Assembly: GCA_964631595.1 (NCBI GenBank)
Contig: CAZVXL010000010.1
Coordinates: forward strand, 1-64,000
Direction: 5' to 3'
DNA: 64,000 nt
Source: UMGS1312 sp964631595
Lineage (GTDB): Bacteria; Bacillota; Clostridia; Oscillospirales; CAG-272
Position numbers and translations under genes: made by a program. Shown piece after piece: positions 43,347 through 52,782 of this stretch. Numbering within the stretch: the stretch's first letter is position 1; every line of letters begins with the position of its first letter. The notes below the pieces were generated by a model. That model saw only the letters and a list, made by a program, of their open reading frames with translations. It was not told the DNA's origin and made no database searches.

Positions 43347-44786
43347 ATGAGTATCAAGCTGAAGCTGAAAAGCTTTACCGCAGAGGAAATTGCGGAACAG
43401 ACAGGGGGAAGGTCGGAAATACACGGCAAGGGAGCCGCCGGCTGTGTCACCTCAATAGGTCACGATTCGAGAGATGTTTCCGACGGGATGCTTTTCTGCG
43501 CGATAATCGGTGAGAGCTTTGACGGCAACGATTTCATAAAGGATGCTCTTGATGCCGGCTGTGATACGGTGCTGTGCAACAGAGTCCCCGAGAATACGGA
43601 GGGGTACGATTTCACCGCCGTTATCGTAGATGATACCGTGAGAGCGCTCGGACGGCTTGCGGCATATTACCGCGGCTTTTCTCAGGCGAAGGTCATTGCG
43701 GTGACGGGAAGCGTCGGCAAGACCACCACCAAGGAGTTCATCTATGCGGTGTCCTCCGCCGCCTTCAAAACGCATAAGACGCTCGGCAACTACAACAATG
43801 AGATAGGGCTTCCGCTGACAGTTTTCGAGCTGTCTCCCGAGGATCGGGTGGCGGTGCTTGAAATGGGAATGTCGAACGCCGGCGAGATCGAGAGAATGAG
43901 CCTCATCGCGCGCCCCGATATAGCCGTGATCACCAATATCGGCACCTCCCATATAGCAAGCCTCGGCACGAGGGAGAATATATGCAGTGCAAAGCTTGAG
44001 ATCGCCGCAGGACTTGCGCCGGACGGCTGTCTCATTATGAACGGAGACGAGCCGTTGCTGTTCTCCCAAAAGGAGAGACTGGGTGAAAGAGCCGAGTATT
44101 TCGGAGTCCACAACAGATATGCGGATTTCAGAGCCGTAAATATCCGCGTCTCAACGCCGATAGTGTACGATCTGATCTTCGGTGACACCGCGGTGACGAA
44201 TATCGAGGTGCCGACGCTCGGAAAGCACAATGTGTACAACGCCCTTGCCGCATATGCGGTGGGTGTGAAGCTCGGCATGACTGATGAGAAGATACGCAAC
44301 GGACTGCGCTCCTTCTCGGGAGCGGATAAGAGGCAGAGCATCTACGAGGCGGACGGCATTACCGTGATCGACGACTGCTACAATGCCAGCCCCGAATCCA
44401 TGCGCGCCGCGATAGAGGTGCTGGTATCCGTGGCGGGAGAGAGGGGCGGAACTCCGACGGCGCTTCTCGGAGATATGCTTGAGCTCGGAGAATATTCACA
44501 GCTCATGCACGATCAGCTCGGAAGAACTGCGGCACAGCTCGGAGTTCGGAAGCTGTTCTGCTACGGCTCCATGGCGGATGTTGTGGCGGAGGCGGCGATA
44601 AAGAACGGTGTCCGCGCGGACAACGTGTTTGTCTGCCTTGACAGCGACAATCCCGAGCTTATGGCGGATATGATCGTCGGCTCGGTGCAAAAGGGAGACG
44701 TGCTTCTTGTTAAGGCAAGCAGAGGTATCAGAGCCGAAAGAGTTATCGAGTCACTCAAGAATAAGCTTGCGAAAAAGAAAAAATAA
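43347..44786 (+). CDS. murF: UDP-MurNAc-tripeptide--D-Ala-D-Ala ligase MurF
   Basis: Adds D-Ala-D-Ala to the muramyl tripeptide. The 479-aa protein has AVTGSVGKTTTKEFIY (ATP loop), TLGNYNNEIGLPLT, VLEMGMSNAGEI and DDCYNASPESMRAAI, all MurF features. ATG 43347 follows AAAGGA, five bases after the murE stop; a longer in-frame reading overlaps murE. Complete length. Confidence 0.95.
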   Translation: MSIKLKLKSFTAEEIAEQTGGRSEIHGKGAAGCVTSIGHDSRDVSDGMLFCAIIGESFDGNDFIKDALDAGCDTVLCNRVPENTEGYDFTAVIVDDTVRALGRLAAYYRGFSQAKVIAVTGSVGKTTTKEFIYAVSSAAFKTHKTLGNYNNEIGLPLTVFELSPEDRVAVLEMGMSNAGEIERMSLIARPDIAVITNIGTSHIASLGTRENICSAKLEIAAGLAPDGCLIMNGDEPLLFSQKERLGERAEYFGVHNRYADFRAVNIRVSTPIVYDLIFGDTAVTNIEVPTLGKHNVYNALAAYAVGVKLGMTDEKIRNGLRSFSGADKRQSIYEADGITVIDDCYNASPESMRAAIEVLVSVAGERGGTPTALLGDMLELGEYSQLMHDQLGRTAAQLGVRKLFCYGSMADVVAEAAIKNGVRADNVFVCLDSDNPELMADMIVGSVQKGDVLLVKASRGIRAERVIESLKNKLAKKKK

Positions 44787-44834
44787 CACGGCAGAACACC
44801 ACTGTGCGATGCTTTTGAGACAGGAGATATGACA

Positions 44835-45833
44835 ATGAACGACCTGATACTGTTTTTGCTTACGGCAATGCTCACGTTTCTTTTTACCGTGATTGCCTCA
44901 AGGCGGCTGATCCCTTATCTCAAAAGCAAGAAGATGGGACAGCATATACTTGATATAGGTCCGCGCTGGCACAAGAACAAGGAGGGAACTCCGACAATGG
45001 GCGGAGTGGCGTTTATTCTTGCCTCCGTGCTCTGCGGCTCTGCGGCGGCTGTGTGTATCGCGATACGCGACGGCGGCAGTGCGGCTCGCGGACTTGTCGC
45101 AACGCTTGCATACGCTCTTGTGTGCGGACTGATCGGCGTGGCGGACGATGTGCGTAAATTTACGAAAAAAGAGAACGAGGGGCTCACCGCCTCGCAAAAG
45201 TATCTTTTGCAGCTCATCGCCTCCGGCGCATACCTGTTCCTTCTTTTCCGCTCCGGCATCGTTACGACCGAGCTTCGGATCCCGTTTACGGGTATCTCAC
45301 TTGAGCTCGGCGGCTTCTACTTCATATTCGCGCTTATCCTTCTGACCGGCGTAAACAACAGCGTGAATCTGACAGACGGTATCGACGGACTTGCATCGAC
45401 GGTGACCTTCGTCGTTGGCGTGTTCTTCGCACTTGCAGCACTCCTCGGTAAGACTTCCTCGGTAAGCGGACTCGGTGTGATCTCGGCGCTTCTCATCGGA
45501 AGCACGCTCGGCTTTCTTGTGTACAATTTCTATCCCGCAAGGGTATTTATGGGAGATACCGGCTCGCTGTTTCTCGGCGGCCTTGTCGCAGGCGCCGCAT
45601 TTCTCTGCGGTTCACCACTCATCGTGGTGCTGTGCGGCATCATATATATAGCGGAGGCGGCGTCCGTTATGCTTCAGGTGGGATATTTCAAGCTCACCCA
45701 CGGCAAGCGACTGTTCCTCATGAGCCCCATTCATCACCATTTTGAGAAAAAGGGCTGGGGTGAGGTTAAGATATGCACGGTGTTCGGCGCCGTGACCGTA
45801 TTGTTTTGCATTTTGGCTTGGATCGCATTGTGA
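44835..45833 (+). CDS. mraY: Phospho-N-acetylmuramoyl-pentapeptide transferase MraY
   Basis: Integral membrane enzyme making lipid I from UDP-MurNAc-pentapeptide and undecaprenyl phosphate. The 332-aa protein has about ten hydrophobic helices, KEGTPTMGGVAFI, the VGVADD-type catalytic Asp pair (LIGVADDVRKFTK), NLTDGIDGLAST and the cytoplasmic HHHFEKKGWGE loop. ATG 44835 sits 8 bases after AGGAG; an ATG two codons earlier is too close to the site. murD would normally follow here but does not. Confidence 0.95.
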   Translation: MNDLILFLLTAMLTFLFTVIASRRLIPYLKSKKMGQHILDIGPRWHKNKEGTPTMGGVAFILASVLCGSAAAVCIAIRDGGSAARGLVATLAYALVCGLIGVADDVRKFTKKENEGLTASQKYLLQLIASGAYLFLLFRSGIVTTELRIPFTGISLELGGFYFIFALILLTGVNNSVNLTDGIDGLASTVTFVVGVFFALAALLGKTSSVSGLGVISALLIGSTLGFLVYNFYPARVFMGDTGSLFLGGLVAGAAFLCGSPLIVVLCGIIYIAEAASVMLQVGYFKLTHGKRLFLMSPIHHHFEKKGWGEVKICTVFGAVTVLFCILAWIAL

Positions 45834-45869
45834 TCCTTTGATAATTTACCGAGAAGGGAGCTGTGACGT

Positions 45870-47207
45870 ATGTCGGAGGATAATAAAAACGCGGGCACGA
45901 ATAAGAGCTCGGGTACGGAGAACAGGGTGCGCCGTGTATCCGGTGTCACAGTGACCGGCAGAGGACTCAGACGGGTGGAAAATCTCCCTACCGACAGAGC
46001 GGTCGAGGAAAAGCGCAGGAGGGAGAGAGAGGAATCCGAGTGGAATCGCGGCATAATCAGAATAAAGACCGGCAGCGACAGGATACTGCTTGCGATAATT
46101 CTGCTTCTGCTGACTCTCGGCTGTATCATGGTATTCAGTGCCAGCTACCCCTTGGCGCTCTATAGGACTGCCGGAAGTGACAGCCTGCTTTACATAAAGC
46201 GCCAGATTGCCTTTGCGGCTGTCGGTGTGATAGTTATGGTGGCGGTGAGCTTCATTCCGTACAGCTGGTTCAAAAGGCTTGCGCCGATAGCATACGCGGT
46301 GGGGCTTTTGTTGCTCATACTTGCACTGTTTATCGGCCACGGCGGAGACGAATCGACAACGGAGGCGGGAGTCAGACGTTGGATCGGAATAAAGGGCACG
46401 TCGTTCAACATACAGCCCTCGGAGCTGATGAAGCCGGCGGTGGTGATGATGCTTGCGTGGTATATGGATAAATACCGCGACAGCATAATCGACCGCACAG
46501 ACCGCAGAACCTACCTTGTTCGGGGAATACTTTTCCCGTTTATGATACTCGGACTTGCCTGTATATGCGTGCTTGTCGGAAAGCATCTGTCCGGCACGCT
46601 CATCATAGGAATGCTCGGCGTTTGCATAATATTCCTCGGCGGAGCCCATTTCGGGTATATTATGGCAACGGGAGCCGCCGCGGGCGGTATCGCAATGGTG
46701 GCGTATGTCCTCATGAATCCGTATGCGCTCAAGAGAATCACGACCTTTACCGACAGCAACGCCGACGTGCTTTCCGATAAATGGCAGACGACACAGGGAC
46801 TTTATGCCATAGGCTCGGGCGGACTTCTCGGCACGGGACTCGGCGGAAGCAATCAGAAGTTCAGCTACGTCTCCGATGCACACACCGACTTCATATTCAC
46901 TATCTGGTGTGAGGAAATGGGCTTTATCGGAGCTGTCCTGCTCATATGCCTGTTCCTCGCTTTTATCTGGAGAGGTCTTAATGTCGCGATGCACGCGCCC
47001 GATACCTTCAGCTCACTTCTTGCCGCGGGTATCGTTATCCAAGTGGGACTTCAGGTCTTTCTGAATATCGGAGTTGTTACCGATGTCATCGTAAACACGG
47101 GAGTTCCGTTGCCGTTTTTCACCTACGGCGGAAGCTCGCTCGTCGTGCTGATGGCGGAGATGGGAATACTTCTGTCGATCTCACGCCATTCGTATCAGAA
47201 AAAATAG
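45870..47207 (+). CDS. ftsW: SEDS-family peptidoglycan polymerase FtsW (SpoVE-like)
   Basis: Membrane glycosyltransferase that polymerises glycan strands at the septum with its partner class B PBP. The 445-aa protein has a basic cytoplasmic lead of about 65 residues, about ten membrane helices, NIQPSELMKPAVVMMLAWY, and the C-terminal VNTGVPLPFFTYGGSSL signature. The partner PBP is in the same cluster. FtsW, RodA and SpoVE are hard to separate by sequence; position favours FtsW/SpoVE. Confidence 0.93.
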   Translation: MSEDNKNAGTNKSSGTENRVRRVSGVTVTGRGLRRVENLPTDRAVEEKRRREREESEWNRGIIRIKTGSDRILLAIILLLLTLGCIMVFSASYPLALYRTAGSDSLLYIKRQIAFAAVGVIVMVAVSFIPYSWFKRLAPIAYAVGLLLLILALFIGHGGDESTTEAGVRRWIGIKGTSFNIQPSELMKPAVVMMLAWYMDKYRDSIIDRTDRRTYLVRGILFPFMILGLACICVLVGKHLSGTLIIGMLGVCIIFLGGAHFGYIMATGAAAGGIAMVAYVLMNPYALKRITTFTDSNADVLSDKWQTTQGLYAIGSGGLLGTGLGGSNQKFSYVSDAHTDFIFTIWCEEMGFIGAVLLICLFLAFIWRGLNVAMHAPDTFSSLLAAGIVIQVGLQVFLNIGVVTDVIVNTGVPLPFFTYGGSSLVVLMAEMGILLSISRHSYQKK

Positions 47208-47264
47208 ACATTTGACTAAATCGGCGCGGCGGTGAAACTGTCCGCATATGTAAAGGAGAGCGTT

Positions 47265-48440
47265 ATGAGAGTCGTATTTACCGGAGGCGGAACGGGCGGT
47301 CATGTGAATCCCGCTATCGCGATAGCCGATACAGTGAAAAGAGCGGAGCCGGATTCGGAGATAAGCTTTGTCGGAACTCCTAGGGGAATAGAAAATAAGC
47401 TTTGCGCCGATGCGGGATATCCCATATATCACGTGGATATTCAGGGCTTGCGGCGCAAGCTCACTCTGTCAAATCTGAAAACTCTGTATCTCACGCTCAC
47501 GTCTCCGCATAAGGCGAAAAAGCTCCTGCGTGAGCTGAAGCCGGATATCGTACTCGGCACAGGCGGGTATGTTTGCTGGCCCGTTGTAAAGGCGGCGGCG
47601 AAAATGGGTATACCGACTGCGCTCCACGAATCGAATGCGGTGCCGGGGGCGGCGGTGAAGCTTCTCTCGGGAGAGGTTGACAGAGTCTACCTCAATTTTG
47701 CCGAGACCGCCGACAGTTTTGCGGACAGGTCAAAGCTGTGCAGAGTGGGCAATCCGCTCAGAAACGGCTTCTCCCGCATTACGAGGGAGGAGGGGCGCAG
47801 ACTGTGCGGTATCGGTGACAGATACAGGTATACGGTGCTCTCCTTCGGCGGAAGCCTCGGTGCGGAGATGGTAAATGAGGCTGTGCTTGACATGATGCGT
47901 GATTTCTCATCAAAGAGAGATGACGTGTACCACATACACGCCTGCGGCTCAATCGAATGGGAGGCAGCGCAAAAGGGCTTTGCCGAGCGCGGACTTGACG
48001 GGTGCGAAAATCTGGCGCTGAAGGAGTACATCTTCAATATGCCGGAGCTCATGGCGGCGGCGGATCTCGTGATCTGTCGTGCGGGAGCCATGACGGTGTC
48101 GGAGCTTGCCATGTGCGGCAAATGCGTGATCTTTATTCCGTCACCGAATGTTACGAATAATCACCAGTATAAGAATGCGGCGCTTCTGAGAGACGGCGGT
48201 GCCGCGGAGCTGATCGAGGAGAGGAAGCTTGCCGAAAGACCGCTTGCGGCTGTGGCGGAGCAGCTTCTCTGCGATGACGGTGCGCGTCGGCGCGCCGAAA
48301 TGAGCGAGAGGATATCGCAGTTTGCGATAAAGAACGCCTGCGAGCTGATATACGAGGATATGAGGAGGCTTGTCTCCGAAAAGAACGGCAAGCGCGGCGC
48401 GGGAGATATTTCATTCGGCAGAGCTCACGGGGAGAGATAA
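47265..48440 (+). CDS. murG: UDP-N-acetylglucosamine--lipid I GlcNAc transferase MurG
   Basis: Peripheral membrane GT28 enzyme producing lipid II. The 391-aa protein starts MRVVFTGGGTGGHVNPAIAIA, the first glycine-rich loop, with HESNAVPG, SFGGSLGAEMVNEAV and VICRAGAMTVSELAMCGK, the sugar-nucleotide site. AAAGGAG precedes ATG 47265. A few residues longer than usual at the C terminus (about 20 basic residues). Confidence 0.96.
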   Translation: MRVVFTGGGTGGHVNPAIAIADTVKRAEPDSEISFVGTPRGIENKLCADAGYPIYHVDIQGLRRKLTLSNLKTLYLTLTSPHKAKKLLRELKPDIVLGTGGYVCWPVVKAAAKMGIPTALHESNAVPGAAVKLLSGEVDRVYLNFAETADSFADRSKLCRVGNPLRNGFSRITREEGRRLCGIGDRYRYTVLSFGGSLGAEMVNEAVLDMMRDFSSKRDDVYHIHACGSIEWEAAQKGFAERGLDGCENLALKEYIFNMPELMAAADLVICRAGAMTVSELAMCGKCVIFIPSPNVTNNHQYKNAALLRDGGAAELIEERKLAERPLAAVAEQLLCDDGARRRAEMSERISQFAIKNACELIYEDMRRLVSEKNGKRGAGDISFGRAHGER

Positions 48441-48482
48441 GCTTCCCCGTCGGGCAAAAGGATCATTACGGAGGGAAGGACG

Positions 48483-49385
48483 TTGAAGCTTTTCAGGAAG
48501 CGGTTTCCCGATATGCGCGAGAGCGAAAGCCTCGTGGACGAGATATACGGGGAGCAGACGGAGCGGGAAATATCCGAGCTTGAGTCTGACGCCGAGCGGC
48601 TTGAAGCCTATGAGCGAATGAAAAGCCGCAAAAGGCGCAGGGGCTTTTTTCGTGCTGTCTGCGCCGTGCTTCTGCTCTTGGTGCTGACTGTGGCGGTGGG
48701 GTACGTCGGATACCGTTTCCTGTTTGTCATAAGCGAGATAGAGGTCATCGGAGACTCCCCCTACGGAGATGAGGAGATATGCGAGGGAGCGGGTGTCGGC
48801 ATCGGTGACAGGCTTTTCTCCTTCAGCTCGGTCAAGGCGGAGGCAAGACTGATGAACTCACTGCCGTATATCGGCTCACTTGATGTTGAGCGGCATATCC
48901 CCGATCGCATCACATTTACCGTGACCTCGGAGGAGCCGGTATATTATACCGAGATCTACGGAAAAATATATTTATTATCGGACTCACTCAGACTTCTGGG
49001 CGAGGCGGGAGATACGGCGCTTGAGTCGCTTGTGTGGCTCAGGCTGTCCGCAGTCCGATTTGCGGAGATGGGCTCACTGCCGATCCTTGTGAGTGAGGAT
49101 TGCGGAAAACAGCTCGGTGAGATCACTGAGCTTGTCAAGGGCTCGGCGCTGCTCGGCAGGATCACGGTCATCGACCTGAGAGACGATTACAGGCTGAGCA
49201 TGGTGTGCGACGGGAAATATCTGCTTGAATTCGGTGAGTACACCGATACGGAGACGAAGCTTCGCATCGCGGATGCCGTGCTGAAGGACGATATGTTCAA
49301 GTCGGACAATAAGGCGAGAATAGACCTCTCCGAGCTGTCGCAAACTATAGTTGTGGTGGACAATCAGCTCGATCTGACCGCTTAA
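48483..49385 (+). CDS. ftsQ: Cell division protein FtsQ/DivIB
   Basis: Bitopic septal protein that links FtsL/FtsB-like partners to wall synthesis. The 300-aa protein has a charged cytoplasmic part (1-55), one membrane helix (about 57-80, VCAVLLLLVLTVAVGYVGY) and an external POTRA domain (ISEIEVIGDSPYGDEEIC) followed by a beta domain (IPDRITFTVTSEEPVYYTE). Starts with TTG at 48483 behind GGAGGGAAGG. Ends upstream of ftsZ; ftsA is not between them. Confidence 0.88.
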   Translation: MKLFRKRFPDMRESESLVDEIYGEQTEREISELESDAERLEAYERMKSRKRRRGFFRAVCAVLLLLVLTVAVGYVGYRFLFVISEIEVIGDSPYGDEEICEGAGVGIGDRLFSFSSVKAEARLMNSLPYIGSLDVERHIPDRITFTVTSEEPVYYTEIYGKIYLLSDSLRLLGEAGDTALESLVWLRLSAVRFAEMGSLPILVSEDCGKQLGEITELVKGSALLGRITVIDLRDDYRLSMVCDGKYLLEFGEYTDTETKLRIADAVLKDDMFKSDNKARIDLSELSQTIVVVDNQLDLTA

Positions 49386-49529
49386 TATAGACAAACGCAT
49401 AAAATATCGACGTAATATTATACAAACGTATAAAACACAATAAAAATACAGTAATGGAAAAGAATGGCAAAAAATTCTCGGCAAAAGCAGAAAAAAACAA
49501 GATTTCAAGAAATTTTTTATCAAAAGATA
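49386..49529. other. AT-rich gap before the ftsZ promoter
   Basis: Very AT-rich with runs of A on the plus strand. No terminator or gene seen; it may act as an upstream promoter element for ftsZ. Confidence 0.35.
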
Positions 49530-49558
49530 TTGCAAAAATTCCCGAATCATTGTATCAT
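49530..49558 (+). promoter_or_regulatory. Separate promoter of ftsZ
   Basis: TTGCAA (49530-49535), 17 bases, TATCAT (49553-49558). The leader of about 85 bases lets ftsZ be expressed apart from the wall genes. Confidence 0.65.
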
Positions 49559-49648
49559 ATATTATAAGGCATACGCCGCCCATGTGCGGTTTTATATAAT
49601 GGTTGAAAGACCTTATTATCCTTAAATATAAAACGGAGGATGTTTACA

Positions 49649-50782
49649 ATGGCATTTGAACCTGACAACAGCTTTGAGAATGGCGTGGATGTAAATATTA
49701 AGGTTATCGGAGTCGGCGGCGGCGGAAACAATGCAGTTAACAGAATGATAGAGAACAGTGTTCGCGGCGTTGATTACATCGCTGTCAATACCGACAGACA
49801 GGCTCTTATGAAATCCAATGCATCTCACAAGATCCCGATCGGAGAAAAGGTCACGAAGGGACATGGCGCAGGCTCCAATCCCGAAATCGGCTCAAGAGCC
49901 GCCGAGGAGAGCATCGAGGAGCTGAAGGACGCACTTGCAGGTGCGGAGATGGTATTTGTAACCGCCGGAATGGGCGGCGGAACAGGAACCGGTGCCGCTC
50001 CCGTGGTCGCCAAGATCGCGCAGGAGATGGGCGTGCTCACCGTCGGTGTCGTTACGAAGCCCTTTGAGTTTGAGGGCAAGCGCAGAATGGCTCAGGCAGA
50101 GGGCGGTATTGAAAAGCTCAGCCAGTTTGTTGACTCTCTCATAATCATCCCCAACGAGAGACTGAAGCAGATCTCCGAGACGCGCATCACTCTGATGAAC
50201 GCCTTTGAGGCGGCTGATGACGTGCTCCGTCACGGCGTACAGAGCATTTGCGAGCTCATTAACGTCACCGGATATATCAACCTTGATTTTGCCGACGTAA
50301 TGACAGTCATGAAGAATGCGGGCTATGCTCACATGGGTGTCGGTGAGGGAACCGGTAAGGATAAGGCGGAAATGGCGGCTAAGTCGGCTATCTCCAGTCC
50401 TCTCCTTGAGACGTCGATAAGCGGTGCCGGCGGAATCATCGTAAATATCACGGCATCCCCCGATATCGGACTTGACGAGGTCGATCTTGCAAACGAGCTC
50501 ATCCGCAAGGAGGCATCCGAGGATGCAGTCATCATCTTCGGTGTTGCGTTTGATCCCGAGTTTGACGATAAGATGAAGGTCACGGTAATCGCCACGGGCT
50601 TCAACAAGAACGGTGAGCCCTGCGGAAATGATTCCGAGTCCGTTGCAAAGGCACAGAACGAGGCTGCCGCAGAGCGCGTCGCAGATATGCCGGTGGTTGA
50701 GCCCTCCAACGTATCCGCCGATGAGTTCGGTGAGATCGTTGAGATCCTCAACAAGAATAAGAAGAACAATAACGGCTTCTGA
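49649..50782 (+). CDS. ftsZ: Cell division protein FtsZ
   Basis: Tubulin-like GTPase forming the Z ring. The 377-aa protein has IKVIGVGGGGNNAVNRM, the tubulin signature GGGTGTG (109-115), NERLKQISETRITL and the T7 loop NLDFADVMTVM. A short variable linker leads to a C-terminal conserved peptide region (SADEFGEIVEILNKNKK). ATG 49649 is nine bases after GGAGG; an ATG three codons earlier overlaps the site. Codon use is cleaner than in the mur genes, in keeping with high expression. Confidence 0.97.
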   Translation: MAFEPDNSFENGVDVNIKVIGVGGGGNNAVNRMIENSVRGVDYIAVNTDRQALMKSNASHKIPIGEKVTKGHGAGSNPEIGSRAAEESIEELKDALAGAEMVFVTAGMGGGTGTGAAPVVAKIAQEMGVLTVGVVTKPFEFEGKRRMAQAEGGIEKLSQFVDSLIIIPNERLKQISETRITLMNAFEAADDVLRHGVQSICELINVTGYINLDFADVMTVMKNAGYAHMGVGEGTGKDKAEMAAKSAISSPLLETSISGAGGIIVNITASPDIGLDEVDLANELIRKEASEDAVIIFGVAFDPEFDDKMKVTVIATGFNKNGEPCGNDSESVAKAQNEAAAERVADMPVVEPSNVSADEFGEIVEILNKNKKNNNGF

Positions 50783-50796
50783 TAAAAAAATAAAAA

Positions 50797-50831
50797 ACGG
50801 GGGACCTCAGCTAAGACGGTTCCCCCATTTT
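50797..50831 (+). terminator. Terminator of ftsZ and the dcw cluster
   Basis: GGGGGACC/GGTTCCCCC stem with one bulge, followed by ATTTTTG. Confidence 0.8.
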
Positions 50832-50890
50832 TGATATTGCGGATATGTGTGCGGCTTTGCCGCGTATCCGCGACCGAAAGGATCGCTATC

Positions 50891-51985
50891 ATGAAAAAAG
50901 TAATGCTTGTTTTCGGTACAAGACCGGAGGCAATAAAGATGTGCCCCCTTGTAAATGAGCTGAAAAGCCGACAGGGACTGAAGACTGTGGTATGTGTTAC
51001 GGGACAGCACAGGCAGATGCTCGATCAGGTGCTGAGCGCGTTTTCCGTCGTGCCCGATCACGATCTGTCGATCATGAAGCAGGGGCAAACGCTCTTTGAC
51101 ATCACCACCGGTATCCTCACCTCGATAAAGGGTGTGCTTGAGGAAGAAAAGCCGGATGTGGTGCTCGTTCACGGAGATACATCAACTACGTTTGTGACTG
51201 CTCTTGCCTGCTTCTATTTGCAGATCCCCGTGGGACACGTCGAGGCGGGACTGCGAACCTACGATATTTATTCTCCGTATCCGGAGGAATTCAACAGACA
51301 GGCTGTCGGCATAATTTCAAGCTATAATTTCGCTCCCACCGAGCGCGCGAAGAACAATCTGCTCTCCGAGGGAAAGCCGGCGGGATCCATATATGTCACG
51401 GGAAATACGGCGATAGATGCGCTGAGGACCACGGTGAGGGAGGATTACACTCACCCCGAGCTTGAGTGGGCGAGCGACAGCCGACTTATCCTCATTACGG
51501 CGCACCGCCGCGAGAATCTCGGTGAGCCGATGCACAATATGTTCCGCGCGATACGCAGAGTGATGGAGGAGCATCCGGACGTAAAGGCGCTCTATCCCAT
51601 TCACATGAATCCCGCGGTCAGAGCCACCGCCAAAGAGGAGCTCGGTGAGATAGACAGAGTACGTATCATCGAACCGCTTGAGGTGCTTGATTTCCACAAT
51701 TTTCTTGCGCGAAGCTACATGATACTCACCGATTCCGGCGGTATTCAAGAGGAGGCGCCCTCACTCGGCAAGCCGGTGCTTGTGATGCGCGATACAACGG
51801 AGCGTCCGGAGGGCATTGATGCCGGTACGCTCAAGCTTGTCGGTACGGACGAGGGTGTGATATACGAGAATTTCAAGCTTTTGCTTGAAGATGAGGCAGC
51901 GTATAACGCAATGGCTCACGCGAGCAATCCCTACGGCGACGGTCATGCCTGTCGGCGTATCGCGGACATAATCGAGGGCAAGTGA
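50891..51985 (+). CDS. wecB: UDP-N-acetylglucosamine 2-epimerase, non-hydrolysing
   Basis: Interconverts UDP-GlcNAc and UDP-ManNAc for teichoic-acid linkage units or surface polysaccharide. The 364-aa protein starts MKKVMLVFGTRPEAIKMCPL and has VHGDTSTTF, HVEAGLRT, PEEFNRQ, TAHRRENLG and TDSGGIQEEAPSLGKPVLVMRD, all typical. GAAAGGATCG precedes ATG 50891; an in-frame ATG 20 codons upstream overlaps the previous terminator. Stands alone, unusual for a polysaccharide gene but common in Clostridia. Confidence 0.95.
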   Translation: MKKVMLVFGTRPEAIKMCPLVNELKSRQGLKTVVCVTGQHRQMLDQVLSAFSVVPDHDLSIMKQGQTLFDITTGILTSIKGVLEEEKPDVVLVHGDTSTTFVTALACFYLQIPVGHVEAGLRTYDIYSPYPEEFNRQAVGIISSYNFAPTERAKNNLLSEGKPAGSIYVTGNTAIDALRTTVREDYTHPELEWASDSRLILITAHRRENLGEPMHNMFRAIRRVMEEHPDVKALYPIHMNPAVRATAKEELGEIDRVRIIEPLEVLDFHNFLARSYMILTDSGGIQEEAPSLGKPVLVMRDTTERPEGIDAGTLKLVGTDEGVIYENFKLLLEDEAAYNAMAHASNPYGDGHACRRIADIIEGK

Positions 51986-52029
51986 GCTGCGACCCGAGGG
52001 ATCACGCGAACTGACGAGACAAAGCAAAA

Positions 52030-52070
52030 ATAAAACGAGGCGATCACCGAAGTGACTGCCTCGTATTTTT
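52030..52070. terminator. Bidirectional terminator between wecB and a lipoprotein gene
   Basis: CGAGGCGATCAC/GTGACTGCCTCG stem with a CGAA loop; TATTTTTA follows on the plus strand and TTTTATTTTTG on the minus. Confidence 0.85.
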
Positions 52071-52076
52071 ATGCGA

Positions 52077-52769
52077 TCATTCGTACAGGCTTACCGAATA
52101 GCTCTCCCAGAGCCCCACAAACGACTTGTCGGCTTCGACGATCAGGTGAGCCGAGGTGTTGCCCCCCGCGGATTTTTTGACCGCCAGAACAAGCTCACAG
52201 AGCTCGTCGCCGTCGATGCCCACGGAGTCCTCCCAGCCGCCCGAAAGCGAATAATTTGCGCCTCCGGCGGCATCATAGAAGGAGATGAGTAATAGACAAT
52301 TGTCTACAAAGAAATCGTCGGGATAGTTGTTCGCGATCTGCGAAAAGGGCTTGTCCCCCTTGCCGAAATCGAAATACGCGGAATTTGCGTCAATGTACCG
52401 ACTGAGACCCGCCGATGAGTACACGGGCATTATTACGGGATTCGGAGCCTCGTCGGAGATCAGCGGTGTTTCGTAGATGATACCGGTGAAGCCGGAAAAT
52501 TCGATCGGCTTTACCGTCTGCTCCTCCGCAAGCTCGGACAGCTCCTTGGCAGAGGGCGTGTAGAGTGCCTTGATCTCCTCGGGGGTGGTCGGCTTTTTCT
52601 GGGAGTTGAATACGATCGGATTGCCGTTTGAATCTGTGAGGACGATGTTTCCGTTCTCGTCGGTGTGCAGAGGATTTGATTCGGTCTTCTTTGCCGCACA
52701 GCCGGAGATGAGTGAGGTGAGCAGAACCGCGCAGAGTGCGGCGCTCATGAGCTTTGTACCATGCTTCAT
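52077..52769 (-). CDS. Predicted lipoprotein of unknown function
   Basis: A 230-aa exported protein with a clear lipoprotein signal: LTSLISGCAAKK, lipidated Cys about residue 24. A short Asn/Gly/Lys-rich linker (NGNIVLTDSNGNPIVFN) follows, then a globular region with FVDNCLLLISFYDAAGGANYSL and NTSAHLIVEADKSFVGLWESY, which I do not recognise. It lies 13 bases after recG on the same strand, probably co-transcribed, but the two roles seem unrelated. AAAGGATAAAGAAA precedes the ATG. Confidence 0.7.
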   Translation of the reverse strand: MKHGTKLMSAALCAVLLTSLISGCAAKKTESNPLHTDENGNIVLTDSNGNPIVFNSQKKPTTPEEIKALYTPSAKELSELAEEQTVKPIEFSGFTGIIYETPLISDEAPNPVIMPVYSSAGLSRYIDANSAYFDFGKGDKPFSQIANNYPDDFFVDNCLLLISFYDAAGGANYSLSGGWEDSVGIDGDELCELVLAVKKSAGGNTSAHLIVEADKSFVGLWESYSVSLYE

Positions 52770-52782
52770 TTTCTTTATCCTT

